Part shown: piece after piece, positions 51,001 to 59,649 of the stretch
How the letters are laid out: each line of letters opens with the position of its first letter
Numbering within the stretch: the first letter of the stretch is position 1
DNA from: Paratinospora sagittata
Lineage: Eukaryota; Streptophyta; Magnoliopsida; Ranunculales; Menispermaceae
Direction: 5' to 3'
Length of the DNA stretch: 64,000 nt
NCBI GenBank assembly: GCA_035771175.1
Contig: CM069595.1
Location: forward strand, 473,122 to 537,121
Made by a program: the position numbers and the translations under genes
The notes under the pieces: generated by a model
Databases searched by the model: none
The model's input: the letters and a program-made list of their open reading frames with translations, nothing else
Told to the model about the DNA's origin: nothing

Positions 51001-51681
51001 TAGATGTTTTTTTGATGGAAATGAAAGCAGAAAGATGCTTTTTTATTTTAAAATGAGAATAAGGGTAGGGAATCAGGAGGAGCAAATGGGAGAGTGGATA
51101 TGCTATATCTACGTGCACTTGATCAATGAAAATCATGAAGTGCAAATGGCTTTGATTGTTAATATGTGGTTGGCTTTATGTTGTCTTTCCAGATTATCTA
51201 AGGAAGATCATTGTGCAAGGGAGGTCGTCAAAGTCAACTAAGGTCGGAGACATCATGACTGAGGAGGTATTTACTTTGTTAAGAACAACCTAGACCCTGC
51301 ACCTTATTCTCTCTACTTACTTTCCTCTGTGTCTACTTTTGTTACATTTGATCCGGAGAGATTAGATGTTAATTCTTGTACTGGGGCGGTGAATGCAGAA
51401 CAAGCTTATCACGGTGACTCCAGATACCAAAGTTCTGAAGGCAATGCAACTGATGACAGGTATCGGGCATAATTTTGTCTAGGTTCCCTGGTTATAAAAA
51501 TATTAACAGTAGGCTTGGTGTTTGTTATGGTTGAGCAGATAAGCGCATCAGGCACATCCCAGTGATTGATGATAAGAAGATGATGGGCATGGTTTCCATT
51601 GGAGACGTGGTTCGAGCAGTTGTTAGTGAACATCGTGAGGAGCTAGAGCGTTTGAATGCCTACATTCAAGGTGGATACTAG
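48029..51681 (+). CDS. CBSX3: CBSX3-type mitochondrial CBS-pair protein, five coding exons
   Basis: Coding exons are 48029-48289, 48492-48573, 51193-51266, 51399-51459 and 51539-51681: 621 nt, 206 residues, all GT-AG junctions with consistent phases (0, 1, 0, 1). Length equals Arabidopsis CBSX3. The N-terminus is basic and hydroxylated, as expected for a mitochondrial presequence (MQGVIQAIRSHGTILRSVVL). Two CBS motifs follow, about residues 56-125 (DILKAKGKSADGSWLW...NVGALVVVKPG...IAGIITERDYLRKI) and 133-190 (VGDIMTEE...RIRHIPVIDDKKMMGMVSIGDVVRAVV). CBS pairs bind adenosine nucleotides; in Arabidopsis the family member acts in mitochondria and binds an o-type thioredoxin. Two ATGs are adjacent; the first in the exon (48029) was chosen, but the homologue starts MQGV, equal to the second (48032). 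The C-terminus LNAYIQGGY is the family's conserved end. The gene looks intact. Intron 2 (2,619 bp) carries SINEs. Confidence 0.96.
49771..49912 (+). mobile_element. Second tRNA-like SINE fragment, plus strand
   Basis: A tRNA-like head is visible on +: TTGGCTGAGTGGTCTTGG (49778-49795, A-box-like, as in serine/leucine tRNAs) and GATCAACTC about 32 bases after it (B-box-like). A unique body follows (CCATTTGTTGGCCATTGAGG, GGGCGAAGCTCAGATCCCC). The 3' end appears to be interrupted by the SINE at 49929-50129. No target duplication for this copy could be identified, so the boundaries are approximate. Confidence 0.45.
49929..50129 (-). mobile_element. tRNA-derived SINE with 17-bp target duplication
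   Basis: The insert in CBSX3 intron 2 is flanked by identical 17-bp repeats, CTTTGTTAAATTTCTTT, at 49912-49928 and 50130-50146. On the minus strand it begins with a tRNA-like head, GAGTTAGCGCAGTTGGTAAA (A-box TAGCGCAGTTGG) followed by AAGTTCAACTC (B-box-like), continues with a body containing GGGGATTAATGGGTCAGG and CTCCGAGAGTGATGG, and ends in an A-rich tail interrupted by T (49929-49948 on +). The exact duplication suggests a recent insertion. Confidence 0.88.
50925..50975 (+). repeat. RTE-LINE-like 3' end fragment, copy 3 of 3
   Basis: The stretch ATTCATGTAACCGACCCC then ATGTAGTTAGGAAAAGGC and TTAGTTGAGTTGAG is the inverted counterpart of the copies at 41083 and 46796 and the most complete match to the known plant RTE-LINE-like 3' terminus. 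It lies in CBSX3 intron 2, about 220 bp before exon 3. Confidence 0.5.
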
Positions 51682-53149
51682 ATAGAGATGGTAATGCTGA
51701 TGGCCAGGATGAATGATGTGTTGTCTGTCATATTGGTAGGGAAAAACAATAGTAAACCAAGCCAAACAAGTGGTGTGTCTCGTATTAGGGTGGTTGGTAC
51801 TTTTCATCTCTGTGACTGCATGTAAATTTCTCGAGTCTTGTTCTCTGTCTGGTCTGCCAGTGTCTTAGTTAATGTCCGGTGTTGTTGGAGAATAAGGGGT
51901 AAGCATGACCATGTTGACATTATCGAATGGTTTTTCTGTTCCTGTACAGTTTGGTGCCCGTATGCAAGAGCTTGAGGACAGCCGAGGAGACGGATAAAGA
52001 AAGACACATTTTGGGGGCTTGTGTTCCTCGTATCAAAACACCATCTTTTTAGAAGTTCTGAATGGATTGCACATTGACATGGTTGGCTAGCGATTTCATC
52101 GTTTCAACCCACGAATGGATCCAATAATCAGATTAAGCTATTAAAAGAATGAGAAATTTAGCCTTCTAAAAAACGTGAGCGTAATATTTTCGTATCAATA
52201 CATATTGTGGTACCATTGTAGTCTATTATGTAAATCTATACTAATATAATACAAAAAACGGTGTGATCCTTCGTAAATTTTCTAAAAATGTTTATGAATG
52301 AATACTTGTTTTCTTGAAAAATTACATGTTTCCTATTGAATTTCAAATTTCAAATAATATTATTTTAAAATCTTGAAAATTTTATTTTAGAGTATGTATA
52401 TATGTAAATATGTATGTGTATTTAAAATATGAACAAACCTCTTAGCCAACTAATATATTATATATGATACAATTATTTGAACAGAAGTCATCGTGAGACC
52501 ATTTTTGCCTAAATTTTAAAACCGACTCTATGAACAATGTAATTATTATTATTTTTTTTTTTTTGTGACAGTGGTATTCAAAATTTTGACTAATTCACAA
52601 GGCCATGAGTTAGAAAATTTAAAGCAAGAGGACTCGTTACACCACTCAAGAATAAATCTCAGAATGAAAACGTCAAGGGGATTCGAAGTTGTATCCATCT
52701 AAATAGAAATTTGCTTCCCCTCCTCTCCGAACCATCGAGCCATTACCCCTTACAGATTAATTGTATTTTATTTTAAAACTTAGTTACAGGGCTAAAATAG
52801 TAATTTTATTTTATCCTTTTGGATTTTTATATTTTATGTTACCCATACTCCTCTATTAACAACTAATATTAATATTTTTTACTAAAAAATAATAGTTATA
52901 TTTAAAATTTAAAATTTATTTTATAAAAAATTAAAATTTTAATTGATAAGTTTTACAAATTTTGGCCTCATAACTAAAAATTTTAAGAGTTTTGCAAAAA
53001 AAAAATTGGCGAACTTCTCCAAGTGTATTATATATAAATAGATAATTATGTACAGATACAAAGAGATTTAAGTAAAAAATCATCGTCGTCGTCATCATCA
53101 TCATTATATTAAATCTCACTTAAACATAGCAAAGCAGAAACTCCTTTCA
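51682..53149. other. CBSX3 3' untranslated region and AT-rich spacer
   Basis: The first 300-400 bp (to about 52050) have the base composition of a transcribed trailer. The rest, to 53149, is very AT-rich, with poly(T) at about 52551-52564 and no recognised gene or repeat. A (CGT/CAT)-rich stretch at about 53082-53105 precedes the leader of the LSM6-like locus. Confidence 0.5.
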
Positions 53150-53176
53150 CACTTCTCCTTAACCTATCGAACGTCA

Positions 53177-53185
53177 AAACCCTAA
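53177..53185 (+). promoter_or_regulatory. Telo-box (AAACCCTAA) in the LSM6-like leader
   Basis: The exact motif AAACCCTAA lies in the CT-rich leader region of the LSM6-like locus. In plants this motif is common near the transcription start of ribosomal, translation and other growth-related genes, where it is bound by telomere-repeat-binding factors. Here it is outside the telomere by 26 kb and is unlikely to be telomere debris. Confidence 0.5.
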
Positions 53186-55808
53186 TATCTTCTCTTCTCT
53201 CCCGAGTCGATCGCTAGCTTTGAAGCGTAGGAACTCGAAGACGAGATAAAAGAGAGTGAGTTTCATTTCTTAATTGATTGCTCTTTTTTTTCTGTTTAGC
53301 TTTTTGCTTTGAAAATACCAAAGAAGTAGGAAGTCATCGATCCATTTTGATCTTTGAATATCTCTCGATGTATCGCGTAGATCTGTTCAGTTGTTGTATA
53401 TTGAAGAGTTGTCTTGTCAGGTAGAAAAAAATCTAGCTTCAGACAATGTTTGAATTCTTTAATTATAAAAGTTACATGTGGAATGAATTCATTAATATCG
53501 ATGAACTGTTCGATTAAATGTACAAAGAAAAACAACATGGCTTGAAGTGGTGAATATGCGAGTTTGTGAATGCTTATGTTTATCAAGGTGTCTTTACTCA
53601 ATTTATAAATTGAACTAAATTATTGCTAATTTGTACCGATTGATCCAGATTTTTATATTTTGTAGAACTGTCTCCACCAATTCAAGCATGAAACTTAGGG
53701 CGACATTTATGGAAATGATGGGGAAGCTGTATAAATAATGAAGCGACAGAGCTATAAAATATATTCATAAGTATGTAGGTTATACATGAATTTGAAGATA
53801 ATAATTGCATGATCGGAATGTGTAAAATATTTGCTTAAACAAAATGTTAATATGCTTACTAGCGTGCATTTATATCTTAGGTTTTTAAGGGTATCAGTAA
53901 ACTCTACATTCAGCTTATCTATTTTTCATTAGTTTTGTATAATAAACAATTTCTTTTCTGAAGGTGTATATTCCAGTATAGAAGTGGACCTAATACATTC
54001 GGTTTAATTTAATTTTTAAGTTTTAACATAATATGTTTAATTTTTTAATACATTGGGACGGTATACCTACTTGTCTTGCACCCTATTTGCAAATTAATTA
54101 ATTACTTAATTAATAAAAATAAAAAATAAAGTCTTGAATTAAGTTTGATGGTAATGAAGGTATATATCAAATAAAAGATGAAAAGGCCCAAAATTTCTAT
54201 GCAAATGATTTAAGGGATGGAGATGTATTTATATAGGAGAGAAGCGAGTACAATCTATTTCTATAGAGAGAGAAAAAGGAATACGATTTAAATTGCACCA
54301 CTTCTAACATCTTTGGATTATGTTAAATTTTAACATTAACAAGCAATTTTTTACATCAATACAATTTAAATCATGAAGCATTTTTTTTAAAAATTTATTC
54401 TTAATCCACACCAATTTTATCATATTCAATCCGCAAGAGTTTTATTTAGGTAAAAAACAATGAGATACTTAAGTGGAGAATAAAAAAAAAAAATAGATGT
54501 TATCAAATTTATGTTTTTGATTGTTCTTATGCAAATATATAAAATTTTCTTGCGAAAGGTTTATCATTTCAATAAGGAGGAGATATTAATACTTAATAAT
54601 TCTAAAATTTTTTCTCTCTTGGTTTCAAAATTTGTTTAACATTATGAGAGTTGTACAAAATCATTGTCATATTTGATAATTAGAACTAAATCTTTGATGT
54701 TAAAGATATCTTATTGTCTGTTGAGTAGTTTTTGTGATGGTGGGAATAAATTATAATTGGAAATGCTCCGATTTCTAGGGCCTTTGGTGTGCCAGTGCAT
54801 TGGTGAAATAAGGGATAGAAATTGAAAGTGGAGATGAGTGGGGGAGCAGGACCAACATCAGGAGGAGAAAGGGGGTCAGGTACCACATAGACCCCAGCAG
54901 ATTTGCTCAAATCCATTCGTGGGCGACCTGTTGTAGTTAAGCTCAACTCTGGTGTTGACTATAGAGGTAAATTGATCCCTTTGTTCAGATTTCATTTTTC
55001 AATTTTAACCTAAAAAATCTAGATTTTTCAAATATGCATGTGTTTGGCAAGTGTTTCTCCATTATTTTCTTCTTGCAAACCATCTAATTTTATCAAAATA
55101 GTTTATGTTCACATCTATTCAATTATATTGGACTTGTCATTCCAGAATATTTAATTGGACACACTTTTGATATTATATAGGCAAGTACTAGGACTACCTT
55201 TGTCTCTTTGTGTACCTTTGGAAACGTCACCTTGTTGAGTATGTATTTAGATTGAAGTTGTCAGTAATGTAGTAAATGATAGAACCAAAATTAATAAGGA
55301 AATTAATGTGTATTGATGATCCATCATGGAATTTGACCAAGGTTTTGGGTGTTCTTTTCATTGCACAACATAAATGAGAAGGAAAGTTGTAGACTTTAGA
55401 AAGGGTATATGGCATTGTCAAACTTTGAGAATTTTCCCATGACCAGTCGACCTTCTTCTCTCTCATCTATGGTTTCTCTCTCTTTTGCATTTTATTTTGT
55501 TTTTTACCAGGGCCAAAGATCAAAAATATGATATGAATTCACTCTAAACTTTTGTTTCTTAAAATTTAGAATTAATTCGGGAAAATCCAATTTGACATGG
55601 AGATGCTTTTTATAAAAATTCAACATTGTACATAAGTAGAAAGAATTTTATTTTTTATTTTTTAAATCTTCGTTTCTTTTGGAAACATAATTATATACCT
55701 AAAATTCATTAAATTATAAAATATAATGGTTGAAACAAAGATTTATATTCTCTATATTACTTGAAGCATGTTGCATAAGTAACAAGCTATTTTATGACTT
55801 TTATACTA

Positions 55809-55830
55809 ATATATATATATATATATATAT
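55809..55830. repeat. AT dinucleotide microsatellite
   Basis: About eleven AT units in a row, in the second intron of the LSM6-like locus. Confidence 0.9.
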
Positions 55831-56577
55831 GGATCAATTACGCATAGTTTATAAATTACTTATCATTTTTGTTTTAAATTAGAGTTTTGTAAATTTTATT
55901 TTACTTCTTTGATTCATTGGTTTTTCTTCATTACATATGAAATTATACTTCAATCTCATATACTTTTATTGTTTAGCTATATCTTCTAATAAAAACTGAA
56001 GTTAGCATTGATTTTTTTTAAACTGTTTTTAAAACATAAAAAATACTAAAATTCTTACTTCTGCTTTTTACAAATTATTTCAATCTGTTTCCTAACTTCA
56101 ATTGAATCTTTTTAATAATTTAATTACATTTAATGGAAAATTCAATTCTTATGGTCAGGTATTTTATTGTCCAGGTATACTAGCTTGCTTGAATGGGTAT
56201 ATGAACATAGCAATGGAGCAAACAGAAGAATATGTGAATGGTCAGCTGAAAAACAAATATGGTGATGCATTCATACGAGGGAACAATGGTAATGATGATG
56301 ACTTTTGATTTCTTCCATAAACATATGTCAATTTAGTAATTGAAGGATTGAAATTTTGTGCTTTTCCCCCTTGCCTGAGTGCAGTTCTTTGTATCAGTAC
56401 GTACATCCAAAAGGACTCTTGCAGAAGGTCTGTAGCTTGAGTGCTCCCAAAAGTACATGGTGTAAACATGCCTAGTTCACTAACAAGTTCAGTATTTATC
56501 TTTGAGATGCCCACCAACATATGGAACAGTAGGTAAATTTAGTTTCCTGCGAAACCATGCAGTAGGTGTTTTGTTGG

Positions 56578-56860
56578 GGGTTTTGACTGATTGCCCTTAA
56601 AAAAAATAATTTTTTTTTACAAATGTCATTAAAACGTAAATAATGACTGTTTTGCCTTAATTTGACTATTCAACGCTCAGTCAGCCGACACACAAGCTCA
56701 CGTGGGCGCGAGGGAGCTGGATATGTTTAGAAGGCATCTTTTAAAAAGACGTCTTTCTTTGTAATTTTTTTTACATGAAAGGCGTTTTTTCAAAAGACGC
56801 ATTTCTTTTTAAAAAAAATTTATTTTATTTTAAGTGAAGGCGTCTTTTAAAAATATGTCT
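56578..56860 (+). repeat. Left terminal inverted repeat of the Mutator-like element
   Basis: Pairs with about 59360-59640. Diagnostic blocks are CAACGCTCAGTCAGCCGACA at about 56672, TTTAGAAGGC at about 56729, and repeated GACGTCTT/AAGACG words to about 56860. The copies differ by scattered substitutions and short indels, so the element is not very young. Confidence 0.88.
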
Positions 56861-57352
56861 TCCATACAGATTTTTTTTTTAATTTTTTTTGTACTTGTGT
56901 CAATCAAGTACCACTTTTAACGCGTCCCACTACGTAACTGAAAAGTATAATACATGTATAAGTACCTTTAAAGTCATGTGTACCTGTGACAAATGAACTT
57001 GAAAATGTCAAAAGTGAGTTCGGAATGTGATTTGACATAAAAATTGATTCATCACACGTATTACTTATGTAGATTGAGTGTATAGAAGAAAAATGAATAA
57101 ATAATAAAATAAAATATTATTTATTTGCGGGTACTGTGCGGAACAGTACTATGAACAGTATTCAAATTGAAAAAATAAAAAAATAAACATACAAAAGAAG
57201 AAATGAAGTTGCAGAAGGGGCAGAAAGGAAACGGACGAGAGGGAAGGAAGAAAGAATAGGAAAAATAGGGAGAACGCGGGATTCGCGCGAAATCGGGACC
57301 TGCGGTAAGTGATTCTCACTCTATTTCTTCGTGAAACACTTCCACTATCCCT

Positions 57353-57618
57353 GGAGGCAACGGAACCTTATTTTTATGTCCGGTTGAATTTTTTGACCCT
57401 CATCCGGAATTCAAGTTATTAAGAATAATCAAAGTTTTTAGTAAACTGTTCGGCCTCACCGAAGTCAAACCACGTGTTTTTTTTTTACCCGATCACTTTC
57501 AGCGCGTCCCACTACTCTCCCACGATCGATCCCCCGGAGGTGACGGAACCTCATTCCCATGCCCGGTTAGATTTTTGGACCTCCATCTGAAATTCAAGTT
57601 ATTAAGAAAAATTGAAGT
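57353..57618. repeat. Internal direct duplication in the Mutator-like element
   Basis: An 82-bp stretch starting GGAGGCAACGGAACCT at 57353 recurs as GGAGGTGACGGAACCT at 57536, both running to ATTCAAGTTATTAAGAA. Before the first copy, CCTGCG then GTAAGTGATTC (57300-57312) looks like a plus-strand splice donor after a purine-rich leader-like tract (57200-57302). Function unknown. Confidence 0.75.
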
Positions 57619-57789
57619 TATCAAAACATATACAAGGTAATTATGTTTAAAAAAATTTATTGAATTGAAGTAGCAAGTATACGTACATGTTGAGTACAAC
57701 ATTATCAAAACATATACAAAAATAGTAAAACAAACTGTCAATCTGTGCCACATATTGATTGTTGCACAGATTGAAATCCCTAGTGCACA

Positions 57790-57936
57790 TTGAATAACCC
57801 CTTCAAATTCTTGAAGACCAATGCTTAATCGGACTCTTAGAAGTCCGACTGGCGGTCTATCGTATGATGCACCTCGCGAACCATATACTACAGAACCACC
57901 ACTGTAGCATATTATAGAAACAAACATATCTGTCAT
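57790..57936 (-). pseudogene. Possible MULE transposase N-terminal remnant
   Basis: From the minus-strand ATG at 57936, preceded by a possible acceptor (TATGTCCAG), one reads MTDMFVSIICYSGGSVVYGS and then RGASYDRPPVGLLRVRLSIG and LQEFEGVIQCALGI. A hydrophobic strand ending in YSGG, a short tyrosine-containing loop, then basic residues and an LQEFEG helix resemble the N-terminal domain of many plant MURA-type proteins. The open frame continues to 57499 but loses resemblance after about 57790. No DDE catalytic region or SWIM zinc finger follows. The assignment rests on pattern and on location inside a Mutator-like element. Confidence 0.4.
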
Positions 57937-58046
57937 CTGGACATAATAAGCAAAATACAATCGTCATTCCTTGAAACAAAATGTGAAATAAAAGCCTATG
58001 ATTTCAACAAAATAACAATTAAAAAGAAATGTAATTAACATTTGAC

Positions 58047-58750
58047 CTTCCCGAAGATTGAACAGTATAATCACAGACCACTCGAGGCGAATTAGTCAAG
58101 GAGGCAAAATCTTTTCTAAAACAAAAAAAAGCTACAAATAATTATATAAGTCCAAATTCAAGCCAATGGCTTCTTTAAATAGACTTTATTGATTATATAT
58201 AAATAGTTTAGCTCTAACACTCAAAATCTATGACAGAATTTATTTCTAATAGTTTCCTCTATGAAACCATTTTATGATTTTAATTTAATAACACTAAATA
58301 AAAATTTTCTCCTAGTACTCTCTGTACTAATTTAATAACACTAATTTGTTGATTATGATGCACAATTTTTTTAATTGAACTCATCAAGTTTTGTTTTAAT
58401 TAAATCCATTTGGGGTATATAAAGCAAAACTAAGAAAATTGTACTATAATATTTATACATTACACTATAATATTTATACTTTACCCAAATGAAAATTTAA
58501 AGCAAAATCAAGAAAAATTATTATAAAAATTAATATTCAATTTGAAAACATCTCTCTTGAGGTATTTGAACAATTTAACTTCATGATTTAAAATTTATTT
58601 TTATGTTTTGATATAATTACGTCAAAACTTATTTTTAACGTCACTAATTGTTAATAAAATAATCTAAATAACAAATCAAATTATTATATACCTGATTATC
58701 ACCGGAGAGATCTTCGCAATGCTACCTACTTTGACGTCGACACCAAACGT
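58047..58750 (-). other. Two phase-matched exon-like segments in the Mutator-like element
   Basis: On the minus strand, 58750-58692 is bounded by AG (TATTGTAG) and GT (GTATATA), and 58115-58047 by a strong acceptor (pyrimidine run then TTTTAG) and GT (GTCAAATG). The only open frame of the first (TFGVDVKVGSIAKISPVII) joins the second through a split AGA codon to give KDFASLTNSPRVVCDYTVQS, open throughout. The second segment does not join in frame to the YSGG segment at 57936 by the sites I can see. I do not recognise the protein. It may be captured host exons or the start of the element's own gene. Confidence 0.35.
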
Positions 58751-58918
58751 CTACAATATACGTCAGAAATAAAATTAAATTAGTCATTTGATCCAAATAA
58801 TTTATACAACTCATCAAAACATAAATATTTTTCATAAGTTACAAAAATCATAAAATATATCAAAAAATACCTACCCAATCAAATAAAATAATTTAATGGA
58901 AGTGTTGTAACAAGATAG

Positions 58919-59270
58919 GGAATGGCGTCGCTCACAAGAAGAAAGAGAGAGGGTTGACACAGCGAGGAGGGAGAGAGAGAGACTTCTGACGATGGTGACG
59001 GCGATGGAGGAAGGAGTTGCAGAGAGAGAGGGAATGGCGTCGAGAGGGAGGGAGAGCACGAGTAGTCGGTCGAAGGAGACAACGAGAGAGCCGACACAAC
59101 GAGGGAGCGAGAGAGAGGTTTCCAACGAAGGCGACGGCACGGAGGAAGGAGTTGCAGAGAGCGAGAGGGAATGGCGTCGAGAGGGAGGGAGAGCACGAGC
59201 AGAAAGAGACGGAATGACGTCCCTCGCAAGAAGAGGCTTCCGTGACGGCGACGGCGAAACTCCTTCGATG
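58919..59270 (-). repeat. CT-rich leader-like tract with three repeat units
   Basis: Units begin with GGAATGGCGTC (or a variant) at 58919, 59031 and 59168 and share GACGGCGATGGAGGAAGGAG-type blocks, with periods of 112 and 137 bp. On the minus strand it is a CT-rich tract like a plant 5' leader next to the right inverted repeat, placing a promoter in that arm. Open frames on both strands are by-products of the purine/pyrimidine bias. Confidence 0.7.
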
Positions 59271-59359
59271 AGTTTCAGAGAGAAGGCGTGAGTGTAGGGT
59301 AGGTTGGAGAGGGTGGGGTCGCAGGAATAAGTAGCGTTAGGTTTAGGGAATGCGTCTTT

Positions 59360-59640
59360 CTAAAAGATGTCTTCCCTTAAAAAAAAAAAGTTTAAAGGGA
59401 ATACGTCTTTTGAAAAAACGTCTTCCATGTAAAAAAATTACAGAGGAAGGCGTCTTTTGAAAAGGCGTCTTTTAAAAAGACGCCTTCTAAATATCTCCAA
59501 CTCTCCCGCACACGTGGCGCTTGTGTATCGGCTGACTGAGCGTTGAATAGTCAAATTATGGCAAAGCAGTCATTATTTATGTTTTGATGGTATTTATAAA
59601 ATATTTTTATTTTTTAAAGGCAATCAAGTCAAAAGCCTTA
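59360..59640 (-). repeat. Right terminal inverted repeat of the Mutator-like element
   Basis: Reverse complement of the left arm, with matching blocks TGTATCGGCTGACTGAGCGT (about 59524) and GCGTCTTTTAAAAAGACGCC (about 59464). The latter is itself a palindrome that can fold. The arm ends at 59640 next to the second copy of the target duplication. Confidence 0.88.
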
Positions 59641-59649
59641 TTTTGTCGG

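Larger units (their letters stand above)
53150..56440 (+). pseudogene. LSM6: LSM6 (Sm-like protein) pseudogene with introns retained
   Basis: The homologue is the LSM6 subunit of the LSM1-7 (mRNA decay) and LSM2-8 (U6 snRNA) rings. Exon-like pieces: a leader to 53255 (donor GTGAGT), 54834-54966, 56175-56288 and 56385-56435/56440. Joined, they give the whole Sm fold in order: start ATGAGTGGG, then TPADLLKSIRGRPVVVKLNS, GILACLNGYMNIAMEQTEEY, VNGQLKNKYGDAFIRGNN, and the last strand. Two lesions break it. Codon 19, lysine in the family, is TAG (54888-54890). In the last exon GTAC is duplicated (56397-56400/56401-56404), shifting the frame before the conserved STSKR end; tyrosine before it is cysteine. 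Because introns remain, it is a decayed gene or segmental duplicate, not a processed copy. A functional LSM6 must exist elsewhere if this is right. A sequencing error is possible for either lesion alone, less so for both. Confidence 0.85.
56578..59640 (-). mobile_element. Mutator-like element with long terminal inverted repeats
   Basis: Left end GGGTTTTGACTGATTGCCC and right end (reverse complement) TAAGGCTTTTGACTTGATTG open inverted repeats of about 280 bp (56578-56860 and about 59360-59640). Shared internal blocks include AATAATGACTG, TTTGACTATTCAACGCTCAG and several AAGACGTCTTT-type words. Outside are TTTTGTTGG (56569-56577) and TTTTGTCGG (59641-59649), a 9-bp target duplication with one change, the size made by Mutator transposases. 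The 3.06 kb element lacks a catalytic transposase region. On the minus strand it holds a CT-rich leader-like tract near the right end, two phase-matched exon-like segments, and a short open segment resembling a MULE protein N-terminus. It is non-autonomous, either a deletion derivative or a Pack-MULE. It lies about 140 bp past the LSM6-like locus. Confidence 0.88.

Noticed and set aside
55227..55466. 79-codon minus-strand frame in the LSM6-like intron
   Set aside because: It has a fairly protein-like composition but no motif I can assign, and no neighbouring exon or splice signal supports it.
58871..59291. Four overlapping open frames rich in Arg/Glu/Ser or Ser/Leu/Pro
   Set aside because: They come from purine/pyrimidine-biased repeats in the Mutator-like element and appear on both strands at once.
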